Source: Streptomyces sp. Je 1-332
GTDB lineage: Bacteria > Actinomycetota > Actinomycetes > Streptomycetales > Streptomycetaceae
Direction: 5' to 3'
DNA length: 64,000 nucleotides
Assembly: GCF_040730185.1 (NCBI RefSeq)
Contig: NZ_CP160402.1
Location: 3,038,001 to 3,102,000 of the forward strand
The notes under the pieces were generated by a model that made no database searches, had not been told where the DNA came from, and was given only the letters and a program-made list of their open reading frames with translations. Shown here piece after piece: positions 8,321 to 16,052 of this stretch. How positions within the stretch are numbered: the stretch's first letter is position 1; each line of letters starts with the position of its first letter. A program made the translations under genes and the position numbers.

Positions 8321-9221
8321 GACGGCTCACCACCCGGTAGAGGCTGTAAAGACCCACGGAGATCGCGATGTTGACCACCGCGACGACACAGGCCGCCGGA
8401 TAGTCGGACTCGAGGATCGCCTTGCTGTACACGAGCATCGGGAGGGTCGTGACCCCCTTGGCTCCAGTGAAAAGCACGATCCCGAACTCGTTCAGACACA
8501 TGACGAGTACGAGGCTGCCGCCCGCGGCGAGGGCGGGCAGCGCCTCGGGCAGGATGACCCGCCGGATGACGCGGCCGGGCTTGGCCCCGAGGCTCGACGC
8601 CACCTCGATCTGCGCGGTGTCGATCTGCGAGAAGGCGGCGAGCAGGGGGCGCATCACGAAGGGCGTGAAGTACGTGATCTCGGCGAGGAGGACACCCCAG
8701 GGGGTGGTGAGGAACTGGAAAGGACCTTCGGCGGCCCCGGTCGCGTCCGTCCACATCCCATTGGCCATCCCCTTGGTGCCGTAGATGAACAGCAGGGCGA
8801 GGGTGATGAGGAAGGACGGGAAGGAGAGAAAGACGTCGATGAACCGGGCGACGGCCTTCCCTCCCGGGAACGGCACGAAGGCGATGATCAGCGCGAGCGC
8901 GAACCCGAGGACGAGACACCCGACGGTGGACCCGACGGCCAGCCACACGGTGGTGCCGAGCGCCTCACGAAAGGCGTCGGAGGCGAAGACGTCGGAGTAG
9001 GGCTGGAGGGAGGTCCCACCGGTGTCGGGCTGAACGGACTGCTGGACGACGAGGGCGAGGGGGTAGAGGAAGAAGAGGGCGAGGAGAGCGATGGGGGGCA
9101 GGGCCCACACGAACGCGGGGAGTCGTTTCTGCTGTGGGCAGGCGTCCCGCAGGGCGGGACGGGTGGGCACAGCCCCCGCTGCCGGGTCACTCTTAACGAG
9201 GCGTCCACCGGAGCTACCCAT
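8307..9221 (-). CDS. phnU: AEP ABC transporter permease
   Basis: The 304-residue permease has about six transmembrane segments and an EAA loop (QIEVASSLGAKPGRVIRRVILPEALP). I start it at ATG 9221 (MGSSGGRLVKS), which overlaps the last bases of phnT by 8; a longer frame upstream is only low-complexity Arg/Cys residues. It is the partner of phnV. Both overlaps (with phnT and phnV) show that the transporter is translated as one unit. Confidence 0.85.
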   Translation of the reverse strand: MGSSGGRLVKSDPAAGAVPTRPALRDACPQQKRLPAFVWALPPIALLALFFLYPLALVVQQSVQPDTGGTSLQPYSDVFASDAFREALGTTVWLAVGSTVGCLVLGFALALIIAFVPFPGGKAVARFIDVFLSFPSFLITLALLFIYGTKGMANGMWTDATGAAEGPFQFLTTPWGVLLAEITYFTPFVMRPLLAAFSQIDTAQIEVASSLGAKPGRVIRRVILPEALPALAAGGSLVLVMCLNEFGIVLFTGAKGVTTLPMLVYSKAILESDYPAACVVAVVNIAISVGLYSLYRVVSRRVGA

Positions 9222-10290
9222 CGGCCACACCACCCGACAGCAGCACCGCGTCTTCCGGCGCGAAGTGCAGCGTGACCTCGTCACCGATACCCGGCGGGGT
9301 CCGCAGCTCCCGGAGGTCCGCCTTCACCCGCTGCCCTGCGACATCGACGTACAACCGGTGGGTGGCCCCCCGCCATTGGACCTCGGCGACGCTGCCGGAG
9401 AGGGCGTTGGGGCCCTCCCCGAGGCCGACCAAGTGCGGCCGCACGCACAAGGTGGCCGTCACCCCGGAGACCACCTCACCGGTGTCGACCTTGAGCGACG
9501 TTCCGGCGAAGGTGACGCCCCCGTCGGAGACCGTCACCGGCAGCAAGTTCGCGTTCCCCACAAAAGAAGCCGTGAACTCGGTCCGGGGCGACCGATAAAG
9601 CTCCTGCGGAGTCCCGCAGTCCCGCAACCGCGCCCGGTCCATGACGGCGATGCGATCCGCCAGGGTCAGCGCCTCCACCTGGTCATGGGTGACGTACAGA
9701 ATGGAGACGTCCGGCAACTCCCGGTGCAGCCGGGCGAGTTCCCCCAGCATCCCCGACCGCAACTGCGCGTCAAGCGCGGAAAGCGGCTCGTCGAGCAGAA
9801 GCACCCCCGGCCGGATGGCCAACGCCCGTGCGATGGCGACCCGTTGCTGCTGCCCTCCGGAGAGCTCCCGGGGAAACCGCTTGGCGTACGAGGCCATCCC
9901 CGTCATCTCGAGCGCCTCGGCGACCCGCCCCGGAATCTCGGACTTGGCGACCTTCTGCGCCTTCATGCCGAAGGCCACGTTCTCCTCGACCCGCATGTGC
10001 GGGAAGAGCGCGTACTGCTGGACCACCATCCCGATGCCCCGCTGATGCGGCGGAAGGCCGGTGACATCGCGCTCCCCGATGAACACCCGCCCGGACGCGG
10101 GCCGCACGAACCCGGCGACGGCCCGCAGCGCGGTCGTCTTTCCCGAGCCCGAGGGCCCGAGCAGGGCCATGACCTCGCCGGGCTCGACGGTCAGGTCGAG
10201 CGAGTCGAGCACGGTGTTCTTGCCGTAGGCGACCGAGACGTTCTCGAAGCGGATCCCGCTGTGCACGCGCGTGGGGGTGCTGCCGCTCAT
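9214..10290 (-). CDS. phnT: AEP ABC transporter ATP-binding protein
   Basis: The 358-residue ATPase has Walker A (GPSGSGKTTALR), signature LSGGQQQRVAIARA, Walker B (VLLLDEPLSALD), the H-loop in YVTHDQVEAL, and a C-terminal TOBE-like domain from about residue 250 as in the MalK/PotA group. It energises import through PhnU/PhnV. Its ATG overlaps the TGA of the phosphonatase-like gene as ATGA, showing coupling of breakdown and uptake genes. Confidence 0.88.
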   Translation of the reverse strand: MSGSTPTRVHSGIRFENVSVAYGKNTVLDSLDLTVEPGEVMALLGPSGSGKTTALRAVAGFVRPASGRVFIGERDVTGLPPHQRGIGMVVQQYALFPHMRVEENVAFGMKAQKVAKSEIPGRVAEALEMTGMASYAKRFPRELSGGQQQRVAIARALAIRPGVLLLDEPLSALDAQLRSGMLGELARLHRELPDVSILYVTHDQVEALTLADRIAVMDRARLRDCGTPQELYRSPRTEFTASFVGNANLLPVTVSDGGVTFAGTSLKVDTGEVVSGVTATLCVRPHLVGLGEGPNALSGSVAEVQWRGATHRLYVDVAGQRVKADLRELRTPPGIGDEVTLHFAPEDAVLLSGGVADG

Positions 10291-10988
10291 TCGTCAACAC
10301 CCCTGAGTATCCGCGGGAGTTCGGCGACCGACCCAAGGACGTGGGTGGCCCCGGCCCCCCGCAGCACCTCGGCGTCGTGCGCCCCGGTGAGGACCCCGGC
10401 GACCACACCGGCCCCGGCCCGCACCCCGCTCCTCATGTCGTACGCCGTGTCGCCGACGACGGCGACCTGCCGGACGTCGTCCACCGCGCCCGTGCGCAGG
10501 AAGGCGCTGAGCACCATGTCCGGGTAGGGCCGGCCGCGACCGCCCGCGTCGGCGGGGCACAGGGTCAGCTCGACCAGGTCCCGCCAGCCGAGGGCGCCGA
10601 GGATGGCGTCCTGGGTGACCCGAGCGAACCCGGTGGACAACACCACGGTGAGCCCTGCCGACTTCAGCTCCTCGACGGCTTCCCGCGCGCCGGGGATCGG
10701 GGCGATCAGGCCGCCGTCGACCAGCTCCCCGTACGCCTTCTCGAAGGCCACGTTGGCCCGCTGGGCGAGGGCCTCCTCGCCGAACAGATACCGGAAGACG
10801 GAGATCTTGGACTCGCCCATGGTGGCGCGTACGTAGTCCAGCTTCTCGGCGTGGTCGGCCGAGCCGGGCTCGACGCCGAGCTCCCGCGCGGCGGCGGCGA
10901 AGGCCTGCTCGACGAGGCCCCCGTCGGCGACGGTGGTCCCCGCCATGTCAAGGACCACGAGGCCGATGCTGCTGTCGTGTGCGGTCAT
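10287..10988 (-). CDS. Phosphonatase-like HAD hydrolase (PhnX-like)
   Basis: The HAD protein (233 residues from ATG 10988) has motif I VVLDMAGTTVAD, the DxAGTT form typical of phosphonoacetaldehyde hydrolases, motif II LSTGFAR and motif IV VVGDTAYDMRSG. Bona fide PhnX uses a cap-domain Lys as a Schiff base; the cap here offers K in MGESKISVF, but the protein is shorter than PhnX (about 270). I therefore place it in the phosphonatase-like group that co-occurs with an FAD oxidoreductase. It would split phosphonoacetaldehyde into acetaldehyde and phosphate. An ATG at 11000 is an alternative start overlapping the oxidoreductase gene. Confidence 0.8.
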   Translation of the reverse strand: MTAHDSSIGLVVLDMAGTTVADGGLVEQAFAAAARELGVEPGSADHAEKLDYVRATMGESKISVFRYLFGEEALAQRANVAFEKAYGELVDGGLIAPIPGAREAVEELKSAGLTVVLSTGFARVTQDAILGALGWRDLVELTLCPADAGGRGRPYPDMVLSAFLRTGAVDDVRQVAVVGDTAYDMRSGVRAGAGVVAGVLTGAHDAEVLRGAGATHVLGSVAELPRILRGVDE

Positions 10989-10993
10989 TCCAC

Positions 10994-12118
10994 TCACCAT
11001 CCCAACTCGTTCGCGGTCTTCTCCGCGATCGCGGGCGAACACGTCATGCCGCGCCCGCCGGGCCCGGTGACCAGCCACACGCCCTCGCGGACCTGCTGCC
11101 GGTGCACGACGCGGGCCGTGTCGACGCACTGGGCGTACACGCCGGCCCAGCGCCTTTTGATCTTCGGCAACGGGCGGCCAAGGAAGCCCTCGACGACCTC
11201 GGTCAGGTGGTCGTAGGGGTCTTCGAGGGTGTCGAAGGCGAAGGGGTGCTCGTACTCGTGGGTGTCGCCGATGGTCAGGCCGCCGTCCTTGCGCTGCACC
11301 ATCAGGAGCTGCATCTTGTGCTCGGCGGCGGTGGGCGTCTGCGCCTGTCCGGCGTTGAGCGCGTCGAGGGCCTCGGACTTGTACGCGGGGTAGTAGCGGA
11401 AGCTGTCGGCGTCGGCGACCGAGGTGGTGAGTGCCTCACCGAGGGCTTCCGTCTGCATCATCTGCAGCCGTACGCGCCGCACGGGCAGGTCGGGCCCGGC
11501 CAGCTCCCGCACGAGGCCGCCGAGCCAGGCGCCGGTGGCGAGCACGACGACATCGCCGGTGTGCACGTCGCCGTGGTCGTCCCGCACCGCGTTCTCACCG
11601 ACGACCTCGCGGACCTCGCGGCCGGGCAGGAAGGTGTAACGGGGCGAGGCGCGAAGGGCCTCGCGCAGCCGAAGCTGAGCGGTCCGCGGCTCCACTGCGG
11701 CATCCCGCTCGCACCACAGCCCGGCGATGAAGTCACCCCGCAGCGCCGGGTTGAGGGCGCGGGCCTCGTCGGCGTCGAGCAGCTTGTAGCCGCGGGCCGC
11801 CGCGTCGGGGCGGGTGAGCGCGGCCTCGGCGACCGCGCGCTCGCGTTCGTTGCGTACGAGGGTGAGGGAGCCGTTGGCCCGGAAGCCGAGACCCTCCACC
11901 CGCGCGCCTATCTCCTCCCACAGTTCCCGGGCCCGCAGGGCGGTGTCCAGCTCCTCGCCCCCGGCGCGGCCGCTCACCCATATCTGCCCGAAGTTGCGCA
12001 GCGAGGCTCCTCGGGCCTCGCTCTCGCGCTCGATCTGTACGACCTCGTGGCCGCGTTCCACTGCGTGCCAGGCGTGCATGGTTCCCACCACGCCGGCTCC
12101 TACGACGATGACTCTCAC
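10994..12118 (-). CDS. FAD-dependent oxidoreductase of the phosphonate-linked DAO family
   Basis: The 374-residue enzyme has an N-terminal Rossmann FAD motif (VRVIVVGAGVVGTMHAWHAVERG), the DAO-fold GASLRNFGQIWVSGRA segment and a C-terminal GPGGRGMTCSPAIAE flavin motif. Relatives next to phosphonatase-like genes are thought to oxidise aminoethylphosphonate or its N-methyl form to phosphonoacetaldehyde, replacing the PhnW transaminase, which is absent here. I start it at GTG 12118, with AGGAG 10 bases upstream; a longer frame adds a non-conserved Arg-rich stretch. It is the first gene of the operon. Confidence 0.82.
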   Translation of the reverse strand: MRVIVVGAGVVGTMHAWHAVERGHEVVQIERESEARGASLRNFGQIWVSGRAGGEELDTALRARELWEEIGARVEGLGFRANGSLTLVRNERERAVAEAALTRPDAAARGYKLLDADEARALNPALRGDFIAGLWCERDAAVEPRTAQLRLREALRASPRYTFLPGREVREVVGENAVRDDHGDVHTGDVVVLATGAWLGGLVRELAGPDLPVRRVRLQMMQTEALGEALTTSVADADSFRYYPAYKSEALDALNAGQAQTPTAAEHKMQLLMVQRKDGGLTIGDTHEYEHPFAFDTLEDPYDHLTEVVEGFLGRPLPKIKRRWAGVYAQCVDTARVVHRQQVREGVWLVTGPGGRGMTCSPAIAEKTANELGW

Positions 12119-12194
12119 GGCGGCAACGCTCCTGGGGACGAGTGACCCGCCGTGGTCCTGACGGCAACGGGACGGTGAACTGCCACCCAAGGTT

Positions 12195-12204
12195 GGCCTA
12201 GACC
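12195..12204. promoter_or_regulatory. Candidate GntR/HutC-type operator
   Basis: The bases ggcctagacc form a near-palindrome one change away from the GGTCTAGACC core bound by HutC-subfamily GntR regulators. It lies 77 bases upstream of the oxidoreductase start and beside the GntR gene. This is an inference from sequence only. Confidence 0.4.
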
Positions 12205-12221
12205 CGTTATCGTTCCGTTAC
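12202..12221 (-). promoter_or_regulatory. Shared 20-bp motif upstream of the phosphonate operon
   Basis: This is the partner of 6327-6346 (16 of 20 identical, first ten bases acccgttatc identical). It starts 84 bases above the oxidoreductase GTG. On the minus strand it reads GTAAC, six bases, ATAAC, which resembles half of a GlnR box, and also has an 11-base repeat spacing. Confidence 0.5.
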
Positions 12222-12269
12222 TTCCATCTCTGATCGCCGTACGGGGAAGGGGAGTTGTCCAGCTGAAGG

Positions 12270-13085
12270 TCAGCCGCCGTTACCCAGATGGGTGGAGAAG
12301 GAGAACCGGTCGCCGCGGTAGAGGGTGCGGACCCGCTCCAGGGGGTGGCCCGCGGTGTCCCGCGAGACGCGGTGTATCAGCAGCATGGGCAGCGCGGGAG
12401 GGGTGCCGATGAGCAGGGCCTCGCGGGGGGTGGCGAGGACGGTCTCGATGCGTTCGTCGGCGTCACCGAAGGAGATGCCGAGCTGGTCGCGCAGGTAGGC
12501 GTAGAAGGAGGAGTCGGGCTCGAACTCGCGGTCGAGCGCGGGGACGCGGGCGACGGAGACGTACGTACTCTCCAGGCCCACCCGCTCGTCGTCGGCGAGC
12601 AGCACACGCTCCATGTGCCACACGGGCTCCCCCTGCTCGACCCCGATCTCGGCGGCGAGGGCGGCCGGGGCGGGAAACCGATCGAGGGAGATGAGATTCC
12701 GCCCGGGGATGCGCCCTTGACGCCGTACGCCTTCCGTATAGCTCGCGAGGGCCAGCGGCTGCTCCAGCTTGGGCCCGGCGACGACGGTTCCGCGCCCTTG
12801 CCTCCGCAGCCGCCCTTCGAGCAACAGCTCACGCAGCGCCTGCCGCACGGTCTCCCGGGCCACCTCGTACCGCACGGCGAGATCCCGCTCGGTCGGCAGC
12901 GTCTGCCCGTCCCCCAACTCCTCTATGAGGTCGGCGATCCTGGCCTTCACCGCGTAGTACTTCGGAATGCGGCCGTGCTCGGGAATGCCGGAGCGGATGG
13001 GGGCGCCGGGGGCTTGGGCGAGCAGGTGCGCGGGAGGGTGAGGGGGGTGAGGGGGGTGAGGGTGCGGGGGATTCGGGTTGTCCAC
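12270..13085 (-). CDS. GntR family regulator, HutC subfamily
   Basis: This transcription factor has an N-terminal winged helix (about residues 38-105; LPTERDLAVRYEVARETVRQALREL) and a C-terminal UTRA ligand-binding domain ending RGDRFSFSTHLGNGG. It sits directly upstream of the phosphonate operon in the same orientation and is the probable local repressor, with aminoethylphosphonate or a breakdown product as the likely inducer (inferred). The first 20 residues form a PHPPHPPHPP run, unusual for the family. The GTG start lacks a clear ribosome site, so the true start is uncertain. Confidence 0.85.
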   Translation of the reverse strand: MDNPNPPHPHPPHPPHPPAHLLAQAPGAPIRSGIPEHGRIPKYYAVKARIADLIEELGDGQTLPTERDLAVRYEVARETVRQALRELLLEGRLRRQGRGTVVAGPKLEQPLALASYTEGVRRQGRIPGRNLISLDRFPAPAALAAEIGVEQGEPVWHMERVLLADDERVGLESTYVSVARVPALDREFEPDSSFYAYLRDQLGISFGDADERIETVLATPREALLIGTPPALPMLLIHRVSRDTAGHPLERVRTLYRGDRFSFSTHLGNGG

Positions 13086-13217
13086 CGGGGAATGTTCGCA
13101 GACTCACGTGAACAGGCAGGTGAACGCAGGGGGCTTCGTGGGGGGCGCTGCTCGACGGCTGGGTGCTGCGGGGCTGCGGCTTGAGGGCCCGGCCCGCGGC
13201 TTCGTACGGGGCGTCGC

Positions 13218-14132
13218 TCAACGCCTGCGCGCAGCGGATCGCAGGCGTCGGGTCCCTGCGATGAGGGCCCAGCCCGCGGCGAACAGCGCCGCGGCGACGG
13301 CGCTGACACCGAGGAGGGCGCGGGGGCCGGTGGCGGCGAGTTCATCGGCGTACGAGAAGCCGCCGGTGTCGCCGGAGTCGGAGAGCTCACGCCCGCCACT
13401 ACTCCCGCCGTCGCGCCCTACGCCGGGGCTCGCTCCGGTGTCGGGGCCGACACCGCCGCCGTCATTGCCCCCGTCCGCGCCCCCGTCGGGGCCCTCGATG
13501 TCCTCACCCTCACTCTCCACGGCCTCGGTGCTGATACCGAAGGGGTAGTCCTCGGACTCGCCCACCCAGTCGCCGTCGTCGGCACGGCGCTGGACGACGG
13601 CGGCGGAGATGACGGCGTGCTCGGAACGGGCTTCGGAGGTGAAGGAGAGCCGCACCTTGACGGTGAGCGTGCGCCCCGCCTCGACGGTGAACCCGGGAAA
13701 CCCGTCGTCGAAGACGCCGACGTTCTCGTCCCGGTCGGTCCGCTCGAAACGGACGGGCCGCCAGTTCGTGCCGTCGTGAAACTCCAACTGGACCTGGCGG
13801 GGCCGCAGCTCGCGCTCCTTGTCGACGATGACGACGACGGGGTGGATGTTCCCGCAGCTGCCGCGAGTGGTGTTGCCCAACTCGACGGACCAGGTCCGGA
13901 ACCCACCCCCGGCTTCGTAGGCGTCGGGCCCACCCTTGATCCGGGTCCCGATGGGAAACTCACGATCACCGCTGGGTTCGGAGCAGGTGGGGGGCTGAGC
14001 CGCGTGCGGCCGCTGCACGACCGCGACTGCTGCCACGGCGTCACTCGCGGGCAGCACTCCCGCCACCCCGGCCGCCAGCACGACGGCGGCAGCGGCGGCG
14101 ATGCCTGAGGCGAGGGAGCGGCGGAGTCGCAT
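13218..14132 (-). CDS. Sortase-anchored secreted surface protein (LAxTG)
   Basis: The 304-residue protein has a signal peptide (residues 1 to about 34), an extracellular domain with two Cys (PTCSEPSG, GSCGNIHP), a Gly/Asp/Ser-rich spacer (about 205-250), then LAATG, a hydrophobic segment (RALLGVSAVAAALFAAGWAL) and a basic tail. LAxTG is the signal used by Streptomyces class E sortases, and a class E sortase is encoded at 20237-21145. It should therefore be covalently attached to the wall. The start has AAAGG 8 bases upstream. Function of the outer domain unknown. Confidence 0.85.
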   Translation of the reverse strand: MRLRRSLASGIAAAAAVVLAAGVAGVLPASDAVAAVAVVQRPHAAQPPTCSEPSGDREFPIGTRIKGGPDAYEAGGGFRTWSVELGNTTRGSCGNIHPVVVIVDKERELRPRQVQLEFHDGTNWRPVRFERTDRDENVGVFDDGFPGFTVEAGRTLTVKVRLSFTSEARSEHAVISAAVVQRRADDGDWVGESEDYPFGISTEAVESEGEDIEGPDGGADGGNDGGGVGPDTGASPGVGRDGGSSGGRELSDSGDTGGFSYADELAATGPRALLGVSAVAAALFAAGWALIAGTRRLRSAARRR

Positions 14133-14808
14133 AAGGGACCTTTGCTGAGCTCGGAGCGGGCGGGGCAGGGCACGGAGGCGGGGCTAGGCCTCTATGACAC
14201 GGCTCATGGCCCGCGACCTTGCCACGTCCGACGCCGCCCCCCGGGTGCGCCACAACCCCGTACCGCCGACTGCCCCGCGCAAGTTCCTCCTATCAGCCGA
14301 CTTTCAGCTGATACGGGTTACGCCGGGCACCACCGGAACCGGCCGCGCCCCCGCGGGGACCGGGGGGCCGGGGGACCACGGGGACCGGAGGGCCCACGGA
14401 ACCAGCGGGGTCCGCCCCCGGCCCACCCGAAGCACCGCCGCGCAACACCACGCCCCGTAAGGGGCGCGGGGAACTGCGCGGCCGACCCCCACAAACCCGC
14501 AGCAAAGGGCCGGACCGCAGGACACCCCGCCCACCCCCCGGCGCGTCAGCCCCTATAAGGGGCGCGGGGAACTGCGCGGCCGACCCCCACAAACCCGCAG
14601 CGAAGGGCCGGGCCACAGGACACCCCGCCCACCCCCCGGCGCGTCAGCCCCTATAAGGGGCGCGGGGAACTGCGCGACCAGCCCCCACAAACCCGCACCG
14701 CCAAACCAAGCCAACAGCCCCGCCCCCCAAAGCCCCCAACGCCCCCGGCAGGCCACCGCACAAGCCCAGCGCAGCGCCCCGCGCCCCGCCCAGCACCCCG
14801 CGGAGCGA
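14133..14808. other. 676-bp intergenic stretch with tandem repeats
   Basis: No gene is supported here. It contains a short inverted repeat tatcagc/gctgata (14291-14297, 14307-14313; 9-base loop) and the 98-bp tandem repeat at 14451-14690. The left part should hold the promoter of the surface protein at 13218-14132. Confidence 0.8.
14451..14690 (+). repeat. 98-bp tandem repeat built on the Streptomyces short repeat (copies B-D)
   Basis: About 2.4 units with a period of exactly 98 bases. Each unit contains taaggggcgcggggaactgc, then a conserved cacaaacccgca block and, in the first two units, a caccccccggcgcgtca tail. Anchor ggggcgcgg occurs at 14461, 14559 and 14657. The third unit diverges after about 45 bases. 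Confidence 0.9.
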
Positions 14809-15996
14809 CTACCCCCGGCCCACCGAAAACGCCACATCCGCCCGCCCGAACAACGGCGCAAGGAGCAGTTGCGCAGCGCCCTCCGCGACGGCCCGCTCGC
14901 CGCCGGACGCGACGGCGACGGGGACCTCCGGGTTCCCGCCGCCCCGCCGGGTACGGGCGGTGACGACCGACCTCACCCCTCGTACGAAGCGCTCCTCGTC
15001 CGCCAAAACCGCCCGCCCACCCAGCAGTACGAGGTCGATGTCGAGCAGGCTGACCAGATTCCCCGCCCCCGCCCCGAGCACCCGGGCCGCCTCGTCCAGA
15101 TCACCCCGCGCGACCGCCGCAAGGCACAGCGCCTCGATGCAGCCGCGGGCACCGCACTCGCACGGCGGGCCATCCAGCTGGACCACCTGGTGGCCGAACT
15201 CCCCCGCCCCGGTCCGCGCCCCGCGGTACAGCCCCCCGCCGAGCACGAGGCCCGCGCCCAGACCCGTCCCGAGGTGCAGATACGCGAAGGACTCCGCCAC
15301 CCCGCCCAGCGCGAGGCCCAGCGCCGCCGCGTTCGTGTCCTTGTCCACCACCACCGGCAGCCCGAGCCGCCCACCGAACGCGTCCCGCAGCGCGAACCCG
15401 TCCCAGGCGGGAAAGCCGGTCACACGGTGCAGCACCCCGGAGGCGTGGTCGAGCGGGCCGGGAAGTGCGATGCCGACGCCGAGCAGTCCAGGTGCGGGCG
15501 GCCCTGGCGACGTCACCCCGCCCAACGCCAGATCCCGCACCACCTCCACCGCCACGTCCACCACCGCCTCCGCGCCCGCGGCGAAATCCAGCGGCGCCCG
15601 GCGTTCCGCGACCACGTGGCCCGTCAGGTCGACCAGGACCGCCGTCAGCTCGTCGCGGTCCAGGTGAAGGCCGATCGCGTGGCCCGCCTCCGGGACCAGG
15701 CGAAGCAGCGTCCGCGGCTTGCCCCCGGTGGACGCGCGCCGACCCGCCTCCGCCGCCAGGCCCTCCGTACGCAACCGCGCGGTGATCTTGCTGACGGCCT
15801 GCGGCGTGAGCCCCGTACGCTCGGCCAGCTCGAGGCGGCTGATCCCGCCGTCCCCCGCTGTGCGCAGCAGGTCGAGCACGAGCGCGGCGTTGTGCCCGCG
15901 CAGCGCCGGCAGGTTCACCCCGGCACCCGCCCTGCCACCGTTGCCAGCGTTGTCGCCACATCCCGTACCCGGCCTCGCCGCATCAGTGCTGTTCAC
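14809..15996 (-). CDS. ROK family transcriptional regulator
   Basis: The 395-residue protein has an N-terminal winged helix (about 35-85; LELAERTGLTPQAVSKITARL) and a sugar-kinase-like ROK domain with GVGIALPGPLD, HLGTGLGAGLVLGG and the zinc signature CECGARGCIEAL. ROK repressors sense a sugar or sugar phosphate. It is divergent from the Gfo/Idh oxidoreductase with only 47-56 bases between, so it likely controls that gene and itself. The GTG start follows a Gly/Asn-rich leader region. Confidence 0.88.
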   Translation of the reverse strand: MNSTDAARPGTGCGDNAGNGGRAGAGVNLPALRGHNAALVLDLLRTAGDGGISRLELAERTGLTPQAVSKITARLRTEGLAAEAGRRASTGGKPRTLLRLVPEAGHAIGLHLDRDELTAVLVDLTGHVVAERRAPLDFAAGAEAVVDVAVEVVRDLALGGVTSPGPPAPGLLGVGIALPGPLDHASGVLHRVTGFPAWDGFALRDAFGGRLGLPVVVDKDTNAAALGLALGGVAESFAYLHLGTGLGAGLVLGGGLYRGARTGAGEFGHQVVQLDGPPCECGARGCIEALCLAAVARGDLDEAARVLGAGAGNLVSLLDIDLVLLGGRAVLADEERFVRGVRSVVTARTRRGGGNPEVPVAVASGGERAVAEGAAQLLLAPLFGRADVAFSVGRG

Positions 15997-16026
15997 ACCC
16001 CCATTGTCGCCCGCGCTTGCGCTTTG

Positions 16027-16039
16027 GCAACACCGTTGC
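16027..16039. promoter_or_regulatory. Candidate operator in the ROK/Gfo divergent promoter
   Basis: gcaac-acc-gttgc is a perfect 5+5 inverted repeat in the short spacer between the divergent ROK and Gfo/Idh genes. Its position suggests a binding site for the ROK regulator; this is inferred. Confidence 0.45.
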
Positions 16040-16052
16040 TTAAGTGGAACGC

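Noticed and set aside
10989..11129. Longer N-terminus for the phosphonatase-like protein
   Set aside because: The added residues lie inside the oxidoreductase gene and are Arg/Gly-rich noise; the HAD fold begins at MTAHDSSIG.
14451..14690. Possible CRISPR-like or phage attachment repeats
   Set aside because: Three units of a 98-bp tandem with no variable spacers, and the core is a dispersed intergenic element.
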